DNA of 64,000 nucleotides from Saccharospirillum alexandrii (GCF_004000275.1 NZ_RCIP01000004.1:124001-188000), one strand, 5' to 3'. Numbered from the stretch's first letter, positions 1 through 8,780 are shown. The notes: generated from the sequence alone by a model not told the origin. Made by a program: numbers and translations.

Positions 1-585
1 ACCGGCAATCCGGTTAATCAGCCGCACGTTCTGACCACGCGATAGCACCACACTCAGCGATTTTCCGCCGCCAGCATACATCATCAGCGCTACCCATTCG
101 ATCAGCAACATGATGGCAACCAGCGCCGCCAATTGCGGGGCCAACGGTTTACTGTCGTCCAGGAAGGGTGGCAACAACACCATGGTAAAGGCCCAGCCTT
201 TGGGATTGGCAACCGCGGTAACAAACCCCTGAATCGCCAGTTGCACTCTGCCGGCACCAGCATGTGCGGAATCGCCGGTTTCCGGTATGGCCAGCTTGCC
301 GCGCGACTGCCACATTTGCAGACCAAGCCACATTAAATAGAGACCACCGGCCCACTTGAAGATGGTAAACACCAGAGGCGCGCTGAGCATAATGGCGGCC
401 ACACCGATCACGGCCAACACACTGACCAGACCAACGCCAATCAACTCTCCGATCATCATCCACAGAGTGCGCTTTATGCCAATGGTGATGCCGAGACTCA
501 TCGACAGCGTCATACACATACCCGGCGTCAGTGACACCAGCGCGAAGGTGGGAATAAAAGCAGCCAGCAAAGCGGTATTGATCAT
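1..585 (-). CDS. LysE/RhtB family amino-acid exporter (partial, runs off left edge)
   Basis: Reading the minus strand from an ATG at 585 gives a hydrophobic protein beginning MINTALLAAFIPTFALVSLT, with the early PGM segment of LysE/RhtB exporters (usually PGP) and an internal AVANPKGW segment typical of the family. LysE/RhtB proteins are inner-membrane exporters of amino acids or their analogues, normally about 200-210 residues with six membrane segments; about 195 residues are visible here and the C-terminus lies beyond base 1. The ATG overlaps the stop of the MFS gene upstream (ATGA), so the two are probably translated from one transcript. Substrate cannot be told from the sequence. Confidence 0.85.
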   Translation of the reverse strand, partial: MINTALLAAFIPTFALVSLTPGMCMTLSMSLGITIGIKRTLWMMIGELIGVGLVSVLAVIGVAAIMLSAPLVFTIFKWAGGLYLMWLGLQMWQSRGKLAIPETGDSAHAGAGRVQLAIQGFVTAVANPKGWAFTMVLLPPFLDDSKPLAPQLAALVAIMLLIEWVALMMYAGGGKSLSVVLSRGQNVRLINRIAG

Positions 586-1757
586 GATGCGGGTGACTCC
601 TCAGACAACCCAGGTTTTGAACTGATCCAGAAAACGAGCCCGGTGGCGATGGTTGCCAGCAGACCACAGCCAATAAAGACGCCATCGTAACCGCCCCACT
701 GAGCGATCACACCCCCCAGGCCGGCCCCGGCAAGGCTGCCAATTTTGATCGAGGTAGTATACAGCGTGGATGCCATACCGAGACGGTCTTTCATCAGCGT
801 CTGAAAGATACTGATGCCAATACCAGCCGCCAGGCCAACCAGTCCCGCGTTAAACACCTGCATGGCGAGCAACAGGCTAAAGCTGTCGAACCACCAGACG
901 CCCGTATAAAAAACCATACCACTCACGGCGGCGACTTTAAGCGGTGCAAACAAATGCCAGCGCCAGGCCTGGGCACCGCCGAAAATCATAATCGGAATTT
1001 CCAACCCGGCGGCCATACCCATCAGCAGGCCAGGGGCGATGGTCATTAGTTCCAGTACGTCCCGCACATAGAGGGGCATATAAACAATGTACATGGAGTT
1101 GGCGGCAAAAATGGCGATGGTCACCATCATCAGCCCCAGCACACGCGGGTCGGTCACCGACACCTTGCTGGTCGAACCAGACAGGCGGGTGTCTTTCATG
1201 CCAGGCAGCATTAGCAGCGTCAGAAAAAAGATCGCGGCGGTGATCATCATCAGAGTCCGAAAACCAAGCCAGTCAAACAGGAAGTAGGCCAGTGGCGGCC
1301 CGGCAATCCAGCTCATTGAAATCGTCGCCCGCAACACCGATTGAAACAGCGCGGCCTGCTGATCGTTGACCTGCTCTCGCGCCAGTGCAAACAGTTGCGG
1401 CTGAGCCGTTGACGACAACCCAAACCAGACCATCCCGACGACCAGCAACAGCGGATACCATTCAACCACACCCAAGCCCACAGAGCCGAACATCGACACA
1501 ATGACAGAGACGTAGAGAATCTTCATCCTGCTCATCCCGGCATCGGAGCGTTTGGCCAGCCACTGACTGACACCAATACCGGCCAGCGTATTGGCCACAA
1601 AAAACACCCCGATCCACAGCGGCTCAATCCCCAGATTAATCGCCAGATGCGTACTCAAAACAGGAAACACAGACGCACCGGCCGTACCCAGCAACATACT
1701 CAGGGCCAGCAGCCGCAACACCATAGGTTGTAACCAAAACGCTCTATTCAATTTCAC
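582..1757 (-). CDS. MFS transporter, sugar-efflux (SET) like
   Basis: About 390 residues with some 12 hydrophobic segments. The N-terminal half has the WIGVFFVANTLAGIGVSQWL and AKRSDAGMSR pattern resembling SetA-type sugar-efflux permeases of the major facilitator superfamily; exported substrate unknown. The open frame continues upstream to 1847, but those residues are the translation of a palindromic repeat element (1799-1911), so a start inside the repeat is unlikely. Candidate starts are GTG 1757, TTG 1751 (GAGAG just upstream) or ATG 1724; none has a strong ribosome-binding site. The gene overlaps the downstream LysE-type exporter by 4 bases, suggesting a two-exporter operon. Confidence 0.85.
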   Translation of the reverse strand: MKLNRAFWLQPMVLRLLALSMLLGTAGASVFPVLSTHLAINLGIEPLWIGVFFVANTLAGIGVSQWLAKRSDAGMSRMKILYVSVIVSMFGSVGLGVVEWYPLLLVVGMVWFGLSSTAQPQLFALAREQVNDQQAALFQSVLRATISMSWIAGPPLAYFLFDWLGFRTLMMITAAIFFLTLLMLPGMKDTRLSGSTSKVSVTDPRVLGLMMVTIAIFAANSMYIVYMPLYVRDVLELMTIAPGLLMGMAAGLEIPIMIFGGAQAWRWHLFAPLKVAAVSGMVFYTGVWWFDSFSLLLAMQVFNAGLVGLAAGIGISIFQTLMKDRLGMASTLYTTSIKIGSLAGAGLGGVIAQWGGYDGVFIGCGLLATIATGLVFWISSKPGLSEESPAS

Positions 1758-1798
1758 TCTCAATGTTTGGTGGTTTCTTTTGGTAGTTGCCTGAATTC

Positions 1799-1911
1799 GT
1801 GACAGGCACCGGGTGTCCCTATTTAGGGTCGCTGTGAACCCATCCATGGGCGCTAGACCGCAACGTCCCTGTTGCGGACTCCCCTAAATAGGGACACCCG
1901 GCACCTGTCAC
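1799..1911. repeat. Palindromic repeat element A (covarying-arm family)
   Basis: Two 30-base arms (1799-1828 and 1882-1911) are inverted repeats with only a two-base mismatch at arm positions 9-10. They enclose a 53-base core that, on the minus strand, has a hairpin (CCGCAAC with GTTGCGG around 1856-1876) followed by CTAG and a CCATGG palindrome. The core matches elements B, C, D and E in this window, while the arm sequence is private to this copy. It sits between the MFS gene start and the end of the first aldo/keto reductase gene. Confidence 0.85.
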
Positions 1912-1964
1912 TTGTTAAGCTGGTTACACTTACTACGACAACCAATACTTAAATTCGTATACGA

Positions 1965-2001
1965 CAAAAAACGGGCCTGGCACATAACCAGACCCGTTTT
2001 T
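1965..2001 (-). terminator. Rho-independent terminator after aldo/keto reductase 1
   Basis: On the minus strand, about 22 bases past the stop at 2024, a stem AAAACGGG-CTGG pairs across a short loop with CCAG-CCCGTTTT and ends in a T run. The plus-strand copy is nearly symmetric, so it could act in both directions, but the only gene ending here is the reductase. Confidence 0.75.
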
Positions 2002-2023
2002 CACCTCACAAACCAAGCGACTA

Positions 2024-3019
2024 TTACTGCCCGAATCGCTCAGACCCCGCTGGCTTGTTGTCCAGCACCGCATCGATCCGCTCCATCACCGCATCGTCCA
2101 GCTTGTCAGTAACATCCATCGCTTTCAGGTTATCTTCCAACTGGCTCAAACGGGACGCGCCTAGAATAACCGTGCTGACGTTCGGGTTTTTCAGACACCA
2201 GGCCAGCGACAGATGCGTCAGGCTCAGGCCAAGCTCATCAGCAATCGGCTTCAGTTGACGCACTTTTTCCAGCCGTGCCTTGCCTTCATCGCTGAGCAAG
2301 TTGTCTTTCAGCCACTCGTAACCCGGGAGGTTCATTCGGCTGTCATCGGGAATGCCATCCAGGTATTTACCGGTCAGAATGCCCGAAGCCAAGGGCGACC
2401 AGATGGTGGTACCCAAGCCGTATTGCTCATAAATAGGCCGGTACTCGCCTTCTACCTTGTCGCGGTTGAACATGTTGTACTGCGGCTGTTCCATCGTTGG
2501 CGGCGTCAGGTGTTCCTGGCGGGCAATGGCATGGGCTTCGGTAAGCTGCTGCGCATTCCACTCTGACGTACCCCAATAAACGATTTTACCCTGCATCACC
2601 AACTGATGCATGGCACGCACCGTTTCTTCGATGGGGGTATCAACATCGGGGCGGTGGCAGAAAAACAAATCGAGGTAGTCGACTTTCAGACGACGCAGCG
2701 CTGCATCGCAGGCATCTCGTACGTGCTTGGCCGACAGACCCAACTGCGTTGGCTTGTCGCCGCCCCAGAATACTTTGGATGACACCGCAAAGGTATCACG
2801 CGGCAAGCCCAATGCATCGATGGCATCACCCATGATTTTTTCCGATTCGCCGGCTTCATAGCCTTCGGCGTTATCGAAAAAATTCACGCCGCTGTCGTAA
2901 GCGGTTTTCAGTAAGGTTTTGGCATCGTTCAAATCAACCTGCTTGCCAAAGGTAACCCAGGACCCTAACGACAGGGCTGAGACTTTCAGGCCGGAACGGC
3001 CAAGACGACGATATTCCAT
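2024..3019 (-). CDS. Aldo/keto reductase, potassium-channel beta-subunit/YghZ-like
   Basis: 331 residues, full length for an NADPH-dependent aldo/keto reductase with a TIM-barrel fold. The catalytic tetrad can be placed at D49, Y54, K82 and H122 (motifs FFDNAEGY, SSKVFW, FFCHRPD). The start RRLGRSGLKVS is typical of the Kv-beta/YghZ branch, and TVILGASRLSQLEDN near the C-terminus matches the cofactor-binding end of that group. These enzymes reduce aldehydes and ketones in the cytosol; the substrate is unknown. It is the distal member of three same-strand reductase genes, but element F and about 260 bases separate it from the next, so it may have its own promoter. A terminator follows. Confidence 0.92.
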   Translation of the reverse strand: MEYRRLGRSGLKVSALSLGSWVTFGKQVDLNDAKTLLKTAYDSGVNFFDNAEGYEAGESEKIMGDAIDALGLPRDTFAVSSKVFWGGDKPTQLGLSAKHVRDACDAALRRLKVDYLDLFFCHRPDVDTPIEETVRAMHQLVMQGKIVYWGTSEWNAQQLTEAHAIARQEHLTPPTMEQPQYNMFNRDKVEGEYRPIYEQYGLGTTIWSPLASGILTGKYLDGIPDDSRMNLPGYEWLKDNLLSDEGKARLEKVRQLKPIADELGLSLTHLSLAWCLKNPNVSTVILGASRLSQLEDNLKAMDVTDKLDDAVMERIDAVLDNKPAGSERFGQ

Positions 3020-3115
3020 GATGACTCCTTTACGACTCGAGGTCGTTTAAATAATTGATCAGGCTTTTTTGCTATAAAAAGTGATGCTCAAATAAGACGT
3101 TCGCTCCAACACTTA

Positions 3116-3221
3116 GGGCTGTGGGAGAGTTTCATGGAGCAGCGGGCAGGACGCCCGCGTCCCTGTCAGCGACACAGGGAAGTGTCTCTGACAGGGGCGG
3201 AATGAAGCTCACCCTCAGCCC
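3116..3221. repeat. Compound palindromic element F
   Basis: Outer arms 3116-3135 and 3202-3221 are inverted repeats (20 bases, about 4 mismatches). Inside lie two further hairpins: GCGGGC with GCCCGC (3142-3158), and CCCTGTCAG with CTGACAGGG (3161-3196). The nested plan recalls the A-E family but the core sequence is different. It lies in the gap between two aldo/keto reductase genes. Confidence 0.6.
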
Positions 3222-3279
3222 GAACGACTGGCAGAAAAAGCAAACGCCGAACGTCGGGCCAGTGGCACCAAACAAAACC

Positions 3280-4221
3280 CTACCAGGGCAGCAAATGGGT
3301 GCCTTTGTCAGTGAAACCATCCCAGAACGTTTCCAGCCTGGCGCGATCGGCGGCCGACAACCGTTGACCGGTGGCGCCGAAGTTGGCGTCCAGTTGCGTC
3401 TGGGAACGAATGCCCGGGATCACGCTGGAGACTTCATCGTAGCTGAGCAAATAGGCCAGGGATTGTTGCGCCAGGTTGCGATCAACGGTGGGTAGCCAGG
3501 CCAGTTGCTCAACCAGCGCAGCGCGTTGTTCAACATCGGCCTGGCTCCAGCGTTTGCGTACACCGTCGAAAACGGTTTGGGCGTTGTATTTGCCACCGAG
3601 CCAGCCGCTGTCGAGTGGCACCTTGGTGATGACACCGACGTCGTTGGCGCGAACCTGATCAAAGGCCAGGCGAACATCCTGGTGCAGTACGTTGAACAGC
3701 AATTCCAGCACCTGGGCATCGGTGGTTTCGAGCGTTTCGCGCACTTCAAAGGCGTAGTCGGTGCTCGCGCCATAAAAGCGGACCTTGCCTTCGGTTTGCG
3801 CTTTTTTCATCGCCTGCCAAATCGGATGCTGCCCGTTCAACACTTCCAGTGGCGGGCTGTGCACCAACACCACGTCCAGATAATCCGTTTTCAATCGCTC
3901 CAGCGAACCGTGCAGACTCTCCTGAAAGGCTTCGGCACTGTAATCGGTGCCGCCTTCCGGCTTGTGACCGAATTTACTGACCAGCACTACGTCCTGGCGC
4001 ACGCCGCGCAGCGTTTCGCCCAACAACCGTTCACTGTTGGTTTTCGCATAATTCGGCGCGGTATCGAAGAGGTTACAGCCCCGGTCGAGTGCTTCGGCCA
4101 CCAACTGATGAGCCGTGGTGTCATCCATACCGCCCCACTGATCGTTATTGCCCAGTTGCCAGGCGCCAAACCCAATGTCGGATACCTTCAGTTCGGTTTT
4201 TCCCAGTCGACGATAATGCAT
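3280..4221 (-). CDS. Aldo/keto reductase, D-threo-aldose/L-fucose dehydrogenase-like
   Basis: 313 residues with a complete aldo/keto reductase tetrad: D53, Y58, K83, H121 (LFDTAPNY, LVSKFGHK, LVHSPP). The early FGAWQLGN segment and the VSKFGHKPEGGTDYS segment recall the galactose/fucose dehydrogenase branch, which oxidises sugars with NAD(P); assignment to a substrate is inference. Its ATG at 4221 shares one base with the stop of the upstream reductase (TGATG), so the two are translationally coupled. The paralogue downstream (2024-3019) is only distantly similar, so this is not a recent tandem duplication. Confidence 0.9.
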   Translation of the reverse strand: MHYRRLGKTELKVSDIGFGAWQLGNNDQWGGMDDTTAHQLVAEALDRGCNLFDTAPNYAKTNSERLLGETLRGVRQDVVLVSKFGHKPEGGTDYSAEAFQESLHGSLERLKTDYLDVVLVHSPPLEVLNGQHPIWQAMKKAQTEGKVRFYGASTDYAFEVRETLETTDAQVLELLFNVLHQDVRLAFDQVRANDVGVITKVPLDSGWLGGKYNAQTVFDGVRKRWSQADVEQRAALVEQLAWLPTVDRNLAQQSLAYLLSYDEVSSVIPGIRSQTQLDANFGATGQRLSAADRARLETFWDGFTDKGTHLLPW

Positions 4222-5216
4222 CAGATCTCTCCCCGAATGTGCTGACGCACCCGGTCGTGATAAAAGTGCGACAGCTGGGTGTGCAATTCGTTGTCGAGCG
4301 ACGGCAACGCAGAAACCGCCGCATTGTCGGCAATCTGCTCGGGTCGGCTGGCACCGGTTATGACACTGCTAACACCTTGCTGATCTAACAGCCAGCGCAA
4401 TGACATCTGCGCCAGCGTCATGCCATCCGGTACCAGGCTTTTCAGTTCATGAGCCAGTGCAACGCCGGTTTTATAAGGCAGACCAGCAAAGGTTTCACCC
4501 ACAAAAAAAGCATCGCCATTCTGATTGAAGTTTCGATGATCTTCTTTGGCAAATTCATGATCGGCCGTCATTTTCCCGGAGAGCAACCCACTCGCCAGCC
4601 CAAGCCTCACAATCACACCCACCTCTTTCTGATGCGCCAGCGGCAGAATGGATTCGGCCATATCCTGCCGCAATAAATTCACGATCAATTGCAGCGAGGC
4701 GACGTCCGTATTTTCGAGGCAATACCGCGCATCGTCACAGGTTTCAACACTGGCGCCAAACTGGCGTATCAGGCCAGCCTGTTTAAATTCGGCCAGCCAT
4801 TCGAAGACGTCACCGCGTTTGATCTCGTTGATCGGAATGCAGTGCAACTGCACCATATCAAGCTGCTCGACCTGCAGCCGCTCACGCGATGCTTCGATGG
4901 CAGCCTTCAGCCGATCCCGGCTGTAGCCATCCGGATACAACTCTGGTGTTCGGCCTGCCTTGGTGACAATGATCCGGTCAGTTTCAGGATGCGCTTTGTT
5001 GAACTCGCCAATAATGCGTTCACTGTCGCCTCCGCCATACACATCCGCGGTATCCCAAAAAGTGACGCCGTTGTCGCTGGCGGCTTGTAAAACCGACTCG
5101 GCCTGACCGGCCTGCAGGGCTCCCCAGTCACCACCCAACTGCCAACAGCCCAGGCCGATTTCAGAGACGGAATACCCGGTTTTACCGAGGGGTCTGTGTT
5201 GAACAATCTGGCTCAT
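4221..5216 (-). CDS. Aldo/keto reductase
   Basis: 331 residues, NAD(P)-dependent oxidoreductase with tetrad D55, Y60, K86, H125 (FWDTADVY, IIVTKAGR, VQLHCIP). It is the first gene of the minus-strand reductase cluster, with AAGGAGT-like purines just upstream of the ATG. It overlaps the next reductase by one base. The 300-base gap upstream separates it from a divergently read LysR regulator and contains palindromic element B. Divergent LysR-target pairs are common, so regulation of this cluster by that regulator is a reasonable inference. Substrate unknown. Confidence 0.9.
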   Translation of the reverse strand: MSQIVQHRPLGKTGYSVSEIGLGCWQLGGDWGALQAGQAESVLQAASDNGVTFWDTADVYGGGDSERIIGEFNKAHPETDRIIVTKAGRTPELYPDGYSRDRLKAAIEASRERLQVEQLDMVQLHCIPINEIKRGDVFEWLAEFKQAGLIRQFGASVETCDDARYCLENTDVASLQLIVNLLRQDMAESILPLAHQKEVGVIVRLGLASGLLSGKMTADHEFAKEDHRNFNQNGDAFFVGETFAGLPYKTGVALAHELKSLVPDGMTLAQMSLRWLLDQQGVSSVITGASRPEQIADNAAVSALPSLDNELHTQLSHFYHDRVRQHIRGEI

Positions 5217-5279
5217 AAGAAACTCCTGGTCTGCTACAAAAAAAGGAATCAGTAAAGGCCGAGGTCACCGCAATATTCA

Positions 5280-5392
5280 GTGCTGGCTGCCGGGTAGGCC
5301 TCTCAGGGGTAGTCCGCAGCATGGATGCTGCGGTCTAGGCTCCAGGGAAGGATCTACGCCGACCCCTGAGAGGCCTACCCGGTTGCCAGCAC
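5280..5392. repeat. Palindromic repeat element B (covarying-arm family)
   Basis: Arms 5280-5310 and 5362-5392 (31 bases) pair with a single two-base mismatch at the same place as in element A. The core in plus orientation has the hairpin CCGCAGCA / TGCTGCGG, then TCTAGG, CTCCAGGGA and GATCTACGCCG. It lies in the divergent promoter region between the first reductase and the LysR gene, so it may affect expression of either. Confidence 0.85.
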
Positions 5393-5516
5393 AGGCTCTT
5401 GGCACGATGGAAAGCCCAAACTCCGGCCGTATGTTTGATAGCAGATGCAGTATAGTTGCTATCATTCCGATAATAATCCTGCAAAAATTAACCTTATTCG
5501 TTAATAGGACTAACCA

Positions 5517-6410
5517 ATGGACCGTTTTGCGGAGATTGAGGCCTTTCTTGCGGTTTGTGACGCCGGGAGCTTCACCCGGGCGGCGGAGAAACTGTCGATA
5601 TCGCGCGGGCGCATCAGTCAGCGGGTGGCCGAGCTAGAGGCCCGGCTGGGCATAACCCTGCTGCATCGGACTACCCGGAGTGTGTCGCTAACACCGGAAG
5701 GCGAGCATTTTCGCCTGCGCACCCAGTCGAGCCTGAACCAGATTGATGCGGCCGAGCACAGCCTGAAAATGATGGCCGACCGGTTATCCGGGCCGGTACG
5801 CATCAACTCGGTGGGGGGTATTTTGGGCGAGCACTACCTGGCGCGCATGCTGACCGAAGTGGCCGCCCAGCATCCGCAATTGCAGTTTCAAATCGACTTC
5901 AGCAGCGCCCGGGTCGACCCGAACCAGGACCCGGTGGATCTGGTACTTCGCGGGGGTGATGACCCGGGCAGCGGGGTGGCCGCTGAACGGGTTGGCCGAC
6001 TGCGCCTGATGCTCTGTGCCAGCCCCCGCTACCTGAACCAGCACGGGTTTCCGCGACATCCCAGTGAACTGGGCGACTTCAATTGCATTACCGGCACGCC
6101 CAAATCCTGGCAATTCCGGCGAGGCAATGACCACCATGTGCATTACCCACAGGGCAGCTGGCATGCACCCAGCAGCCAAGCTCAGTTACTGGCCGCCGAG
6201 CAGGGGCTGGGCATTGCCCGGCTATCGAACCTGGTGCTGCGCGAACCCTTGCAGCAGGGTAGGTTGGTGCAGGTTCTGCCCGACTGGGAGATTGAAAACA
6301 CCTCACTCTGGCTGGTTTGGGCGCAGAGAAGTGAACTGCCAAAACGTGTCGCAGTGGTACGGGACCATCTGATTCGTCGTTTTCATAGCTTTGATATTGG
6401 GAGTCTCTGA
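5517..6410 (+). CDS. LysR-family transcriptional regulator
   Basis: 297 residues. Residues 1-60 form the winged helix-turn-helix (FLAVCDAGSFTRAAEKLSIS, then RISQRVAELEARLG and LLHRTTRSVSLTPEG). The remainder is the periplasmic-binding-protein-like effector domain (substrate-binding type 2). LysR regulators usually bind a small molecule and control a divergent operon; here the divergent neighbours are the three aldo/keto reductases. It resembles the DNA-binding-only annotated CrgA/DsdC-like LysRs that often sit beside oxidoreductases. Palindromic element C begins 17 bases past its stop. Confidence 0.92.
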   Translation: MDRFAEIEAFLAVCDAGSFTRAAEKLSISRGRISQRVAELEARLGITLLHRTTRSVSLTPEGEHFRLRTQSSLNQIDAAEHSLKMMADRLSGPVRINSVGGILGEHYLARMLTEVAAQHPQLQFQIDFSSARVDPNQDPVDLVLRGGDDPGSGVAAERVGRLRLMLCASPRYLNQHGFPRHPSELGDFNCITGTPKSWQFRRGNDHHVHYPQGSWHAPSSQAQLLAAEQGLGIARLSNLVLREPLQQGRLVQVLPDWEIENTSLWLVWAQRSELPKRVAVVRDHLIRRFHSFDIGSL

Positions 6411-6426
6411 CTTGCTGAGTAGGCAA

Positions 6427-6539
6427 GCAGCGGGTGCCTGGGGTGTCTCTGTGGGGGAGTCCGCAGCAGGGATGCTGCGGCCTAGGCTCCATGGAGGGAT
6501 TTACGCCGACCCCACAGAGGCACCCCAGGCACCTGCTGC
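6427..6539. repeat. Palindromic repeat element C (covarying-arm family)
   Basis: Arms 6427-6456 and 6510-6539 match at 28 of 30 positions as inverted repeats. Core in plus orientation: hairpin CCGCAGCA / TGCTGCGG, CCTAGG, then CTCCATGGAG and GATTTACGCCGA. Arm sequence differs from the other copies. It follows the LysR stop by 17 bases and could serve as a transcription boundary; a TATAAT at 6586-6591 follows and may be the -10 box of the next gene. Confidence 0.85.
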
Positions 6540-6677
6540 GAACCATTACCGCTTGGCTGACCCTAACTCCCAAGCTTGCATTAGATATAATGACCCGGTT
6601 CTCATCTGACAACGCCGCCACTGGCCGCATGGCAAGGCTGTGATACACTGATCAGGATAAAAATGAGGAGTTAACCC

Positions 6678-7304
6678 ATGCACCTGCCGCTTCGTCTCAG
6701 CTTGCCAATGGCCACTCTGGCTGCCCTGGTTATTCACCCAACGGCCTGGGCCGACCCTGGTGCACTGGATCGGTTCGATTGCCACAACGACGCCGTCACC
6801 GGCGAATACCATTGCCATGGCGATGAAGCGCTGGCCGATCTGGGTGGCTTTGCCATTGGCGCCGGTGTGCGTTCCTCGGTCTGGATCTACCCGGACGAAA
6901 GCGAATACGACGCCTTTGTCGGCCCCTCCCTCGATATCGAAGCCGGTATTGGCGCCTTTGCCTTGCAGGGCAGCTATCACTACAAGCAAATCGTTACCAG
7001 TGATTCCGATGTCTACCTGATCGGCTGGGATATCGGCGCCAAACTGGGCCGCGGTGTGGCCCGCTATGGCACCAAATACTATGGCAGCCTGGGTTATTAC
7101 AGCGAGTCCGTTGAGCAGGATGGTTTCGAAGACACCCAAATCAGTGGCTTCTATGTTGGCGGTGGCGGTGGCTACAACTGGGACGAGCTGGGTCTGGATA
7201 TTCAGGCCGACTGGCATTTCGGCGACAACTACGAAGAATTCTTCAACGGCAACGTCGACGTGCAAACCATCTCAATTCGCACGGTTCTCAGTTACCGCTT
7301 CTGA
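6678..7304 (+). CDS. Secreted YHYH-motif/outer-membrane beta-barrel protein
   Basis: 208 residues with an N-terminal signal peptide ending near TAWA. The mature start has LDRFDCHNDAVTGEYHCHGD, a Cys/His cluster like the YHYH domain seen in secreted proteins, which could bind metal or form a disulfide. The rest consists of alternating short beta stretches rich in aromatic and acidic residues and ends in SYRF, the terminal-aromatic signature of an outer-membrane barrel. A GAGGAG ribosome-binding site lies 7 bases before the ATG, and TATAAT at 6586 may belong to the promoter. Function unknown; the fusion of a CHCH-type motif to a small barrel is uncommon in my experience. Confidence 0.75.
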   Translation: MHLPLRLSLPMATLAALVIHPTAWADPGALDRFDCHNDAVTGEYHCHGDEALADLGGFAIGAGVRSSVWIYPDESEYDAFVGPSLDIEAGIGAFALQGSYHYKQIVTSDSDVYLIGWDIGAKLGRGVARYGTKYYGSLGYYSESVEQDGFEDTQISGFYVGGGGGYNWDELGLDIQADWHFGDNYEEFFNGNVDVQTISIRTVLSYRF

Positions 7305-7336
7305 CCAGAAGCCCCAGTCACTCGGAATACAGACGT

Positions 7337-8683
7337 TCAGTCAGACAAGACGTCGGAGCCAGGCTTCGACGTCAGATTTCTCAGCCAATAGCCCCGGCCC
7401 GTTCGCCACCTGAACAACGCCACCTTACCCAGCTCTTCCAACACCGTTACTCCAACCACGGCCCACAGCGGCCAGCCCAGCCAGAGCGCGACCAGCGCGG
7501 AAACCGGTACGGCCAGCAGCCAGAGTGAAATAGCTTCGGTGAGCAGCACAAACCGATTATCGCCACCCGCCCGCAGAATACCGATGACCGCCAGCATATT
7601 GTGAGTGCGCACTGGCAAGCCGATGCAGTACACCAGCCAGACACCGGCCAGCAAATCCCGAACCGGCGCTTCCACAAAGGCGAAAGCGCTAACCACCAGC
7701 GGTGTCATTGACGCCAGGACAACCGCGAGCAAGGCGGACGCCAGGGTGATTTTATTCAGAAAAAAATAGCACAGCGCCCTGGCCTCATCGTATTCGTGTC
7801 GGCCCAGGTGCTGACCAATCAAAATCGACGCGGCTATGCCAAAGCCGATGAACAGATCGACGATTACGTTCTCCAGCGGCGACATCAGACTCATCGCCGC
7901 CAAAGGCGCAGCCCCCATGTAGGCATAGACCAGAAAGAAGGCAAAAATACCGGCACTCCAGAGGCCCTCGTTCAGCATCAGCACCCGGCCATAGCGCCAG
8001 ACTTCCCAGAACCGATCCGCCGACCACACCCAAACCACCTGCAAATGGCGTCGCAACAGAAAGAGCAGCAACGCCAGCTCCAACACCCTTGAAGCGACCG
8101 ATGCGAAGGCAACACCGGCCAAGCCAATATTGAGCAACGGGAAAGGCCCAAACAACACCAGATAATTCAGCAATGTATTGGTCAGCAGCGCCAGGCCGCT
8201 GGCCGCCATAGGCCACAGGGTGTCACCGGTGGCGCGTTGCACACTCGCCAGCAGGAAACTGAAGCCGGAGAGGACGGCAAAGGGAAAGGTCCAGAACCAG
8301 TAATTGGCGGCCATGCCGGCCACTGCGTCATCTGGCGATAACAAGCCGGCCATTGGCTGAGTCAAAAACAACGCCATCACCGTCAGCGGCAACATCGCCA
8401 GCCCGCACCAGGCAAGGCCTGTCCACAGATACCCCAACACGGCGATGCGATCCGACGCGCCCCAATACTGCGCCACCAGCATCGAAACACCGCCGCTCAA
8501 ACCAATGGCGATCAGCAGCGCAACGAAGTAAACCTTACTGATCAACCCAACGGCAGCAACGGCGACTGAACCGAGGGAACTGACCATATAGATATCGACC
8601 ACGCTCAGCGATGAAGTCAGCAGGGCTTGCAGGCTGATGGGTAAAGCCAGACTCACAATGCGACGATAGGACAGCGCCAGCAT
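7337..8683 (-). CDS. MATE-family multidrug efflux transporter
   Basis: 448 residues with about 12 membrane helices and two homologous halves. The first helix region ALPISLQALLTSSLSVVDIY is the standard MATE start, with VDIYMV in place of the common VDTIMVG. MATE pumps are inner-membrane exporters of cationic drugs driven by sodium or proton gradients. Its stop lies 32 bases from the stop of the convergent barrel protein gene. A second, DinF-type MATE is encoded at about 39-40 kb. Confidence 0.9.
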   Translation of the reverse strand: MLALSYRRIVSLALPISLQALLTSSLSVVDIYMVSSLGSVAVAAVGLISKVYFVALLIAIGLSGGVSMLVAQYWGASDRIAVLGYLWTGLAWCGLAMLPLTVMALFLTQPMAGLLSPDDAVAGMAANYWFWTFPFAVLSGFSFLLASVQRATGDTLWPMAASGLALLTNTLLNYLVLFGPFPLLNIGLAGVAFASVASRVLELALLLFLLRRHLQVVWVWSADRFWEVWRYGRVLMLNEGLWSAGIFAFFLVYAYMGAAPLAAMSLMSPLENVIVDLFIGFGIAASILIGQHLGRHEYDEARALCYFFLNKITLASALLAVVLASMTPLVVSAFAFVEAPVRDLLAGVWLVYCIGLPVRTHNMLAVIGILRAGGDNRFVLLTEAISLWLLAVPVSALVALWLGWPLWAVVGVTVLEELGKVALFRWRTGRGYWLRNLTSKPGSDVLSD

Positions 8684-8780
8684 CTTAAAACTCCCTTAAG
8701 GCTAGCAGCAACGGCTACGCCGCCCTCTCTCTAACACTCTCCGCCAAGGGTGGAGAGAGGACTGTTCAGTCCAGTGGTTA

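Noticed and set aside
149-685. 178-residue minus-strand open frame
   Set aside because: Out of frame with the LysE-type protein and crosses into the MFS gene; composition is that of a shadow frame.
5277-5465. Short open frame with PSLEPRPQHPCCGLP-type peptide (also near 6088-6648)
   Set aside because: Translation of palindromic repeat cores; the same peptide appears wherever the element occurs.
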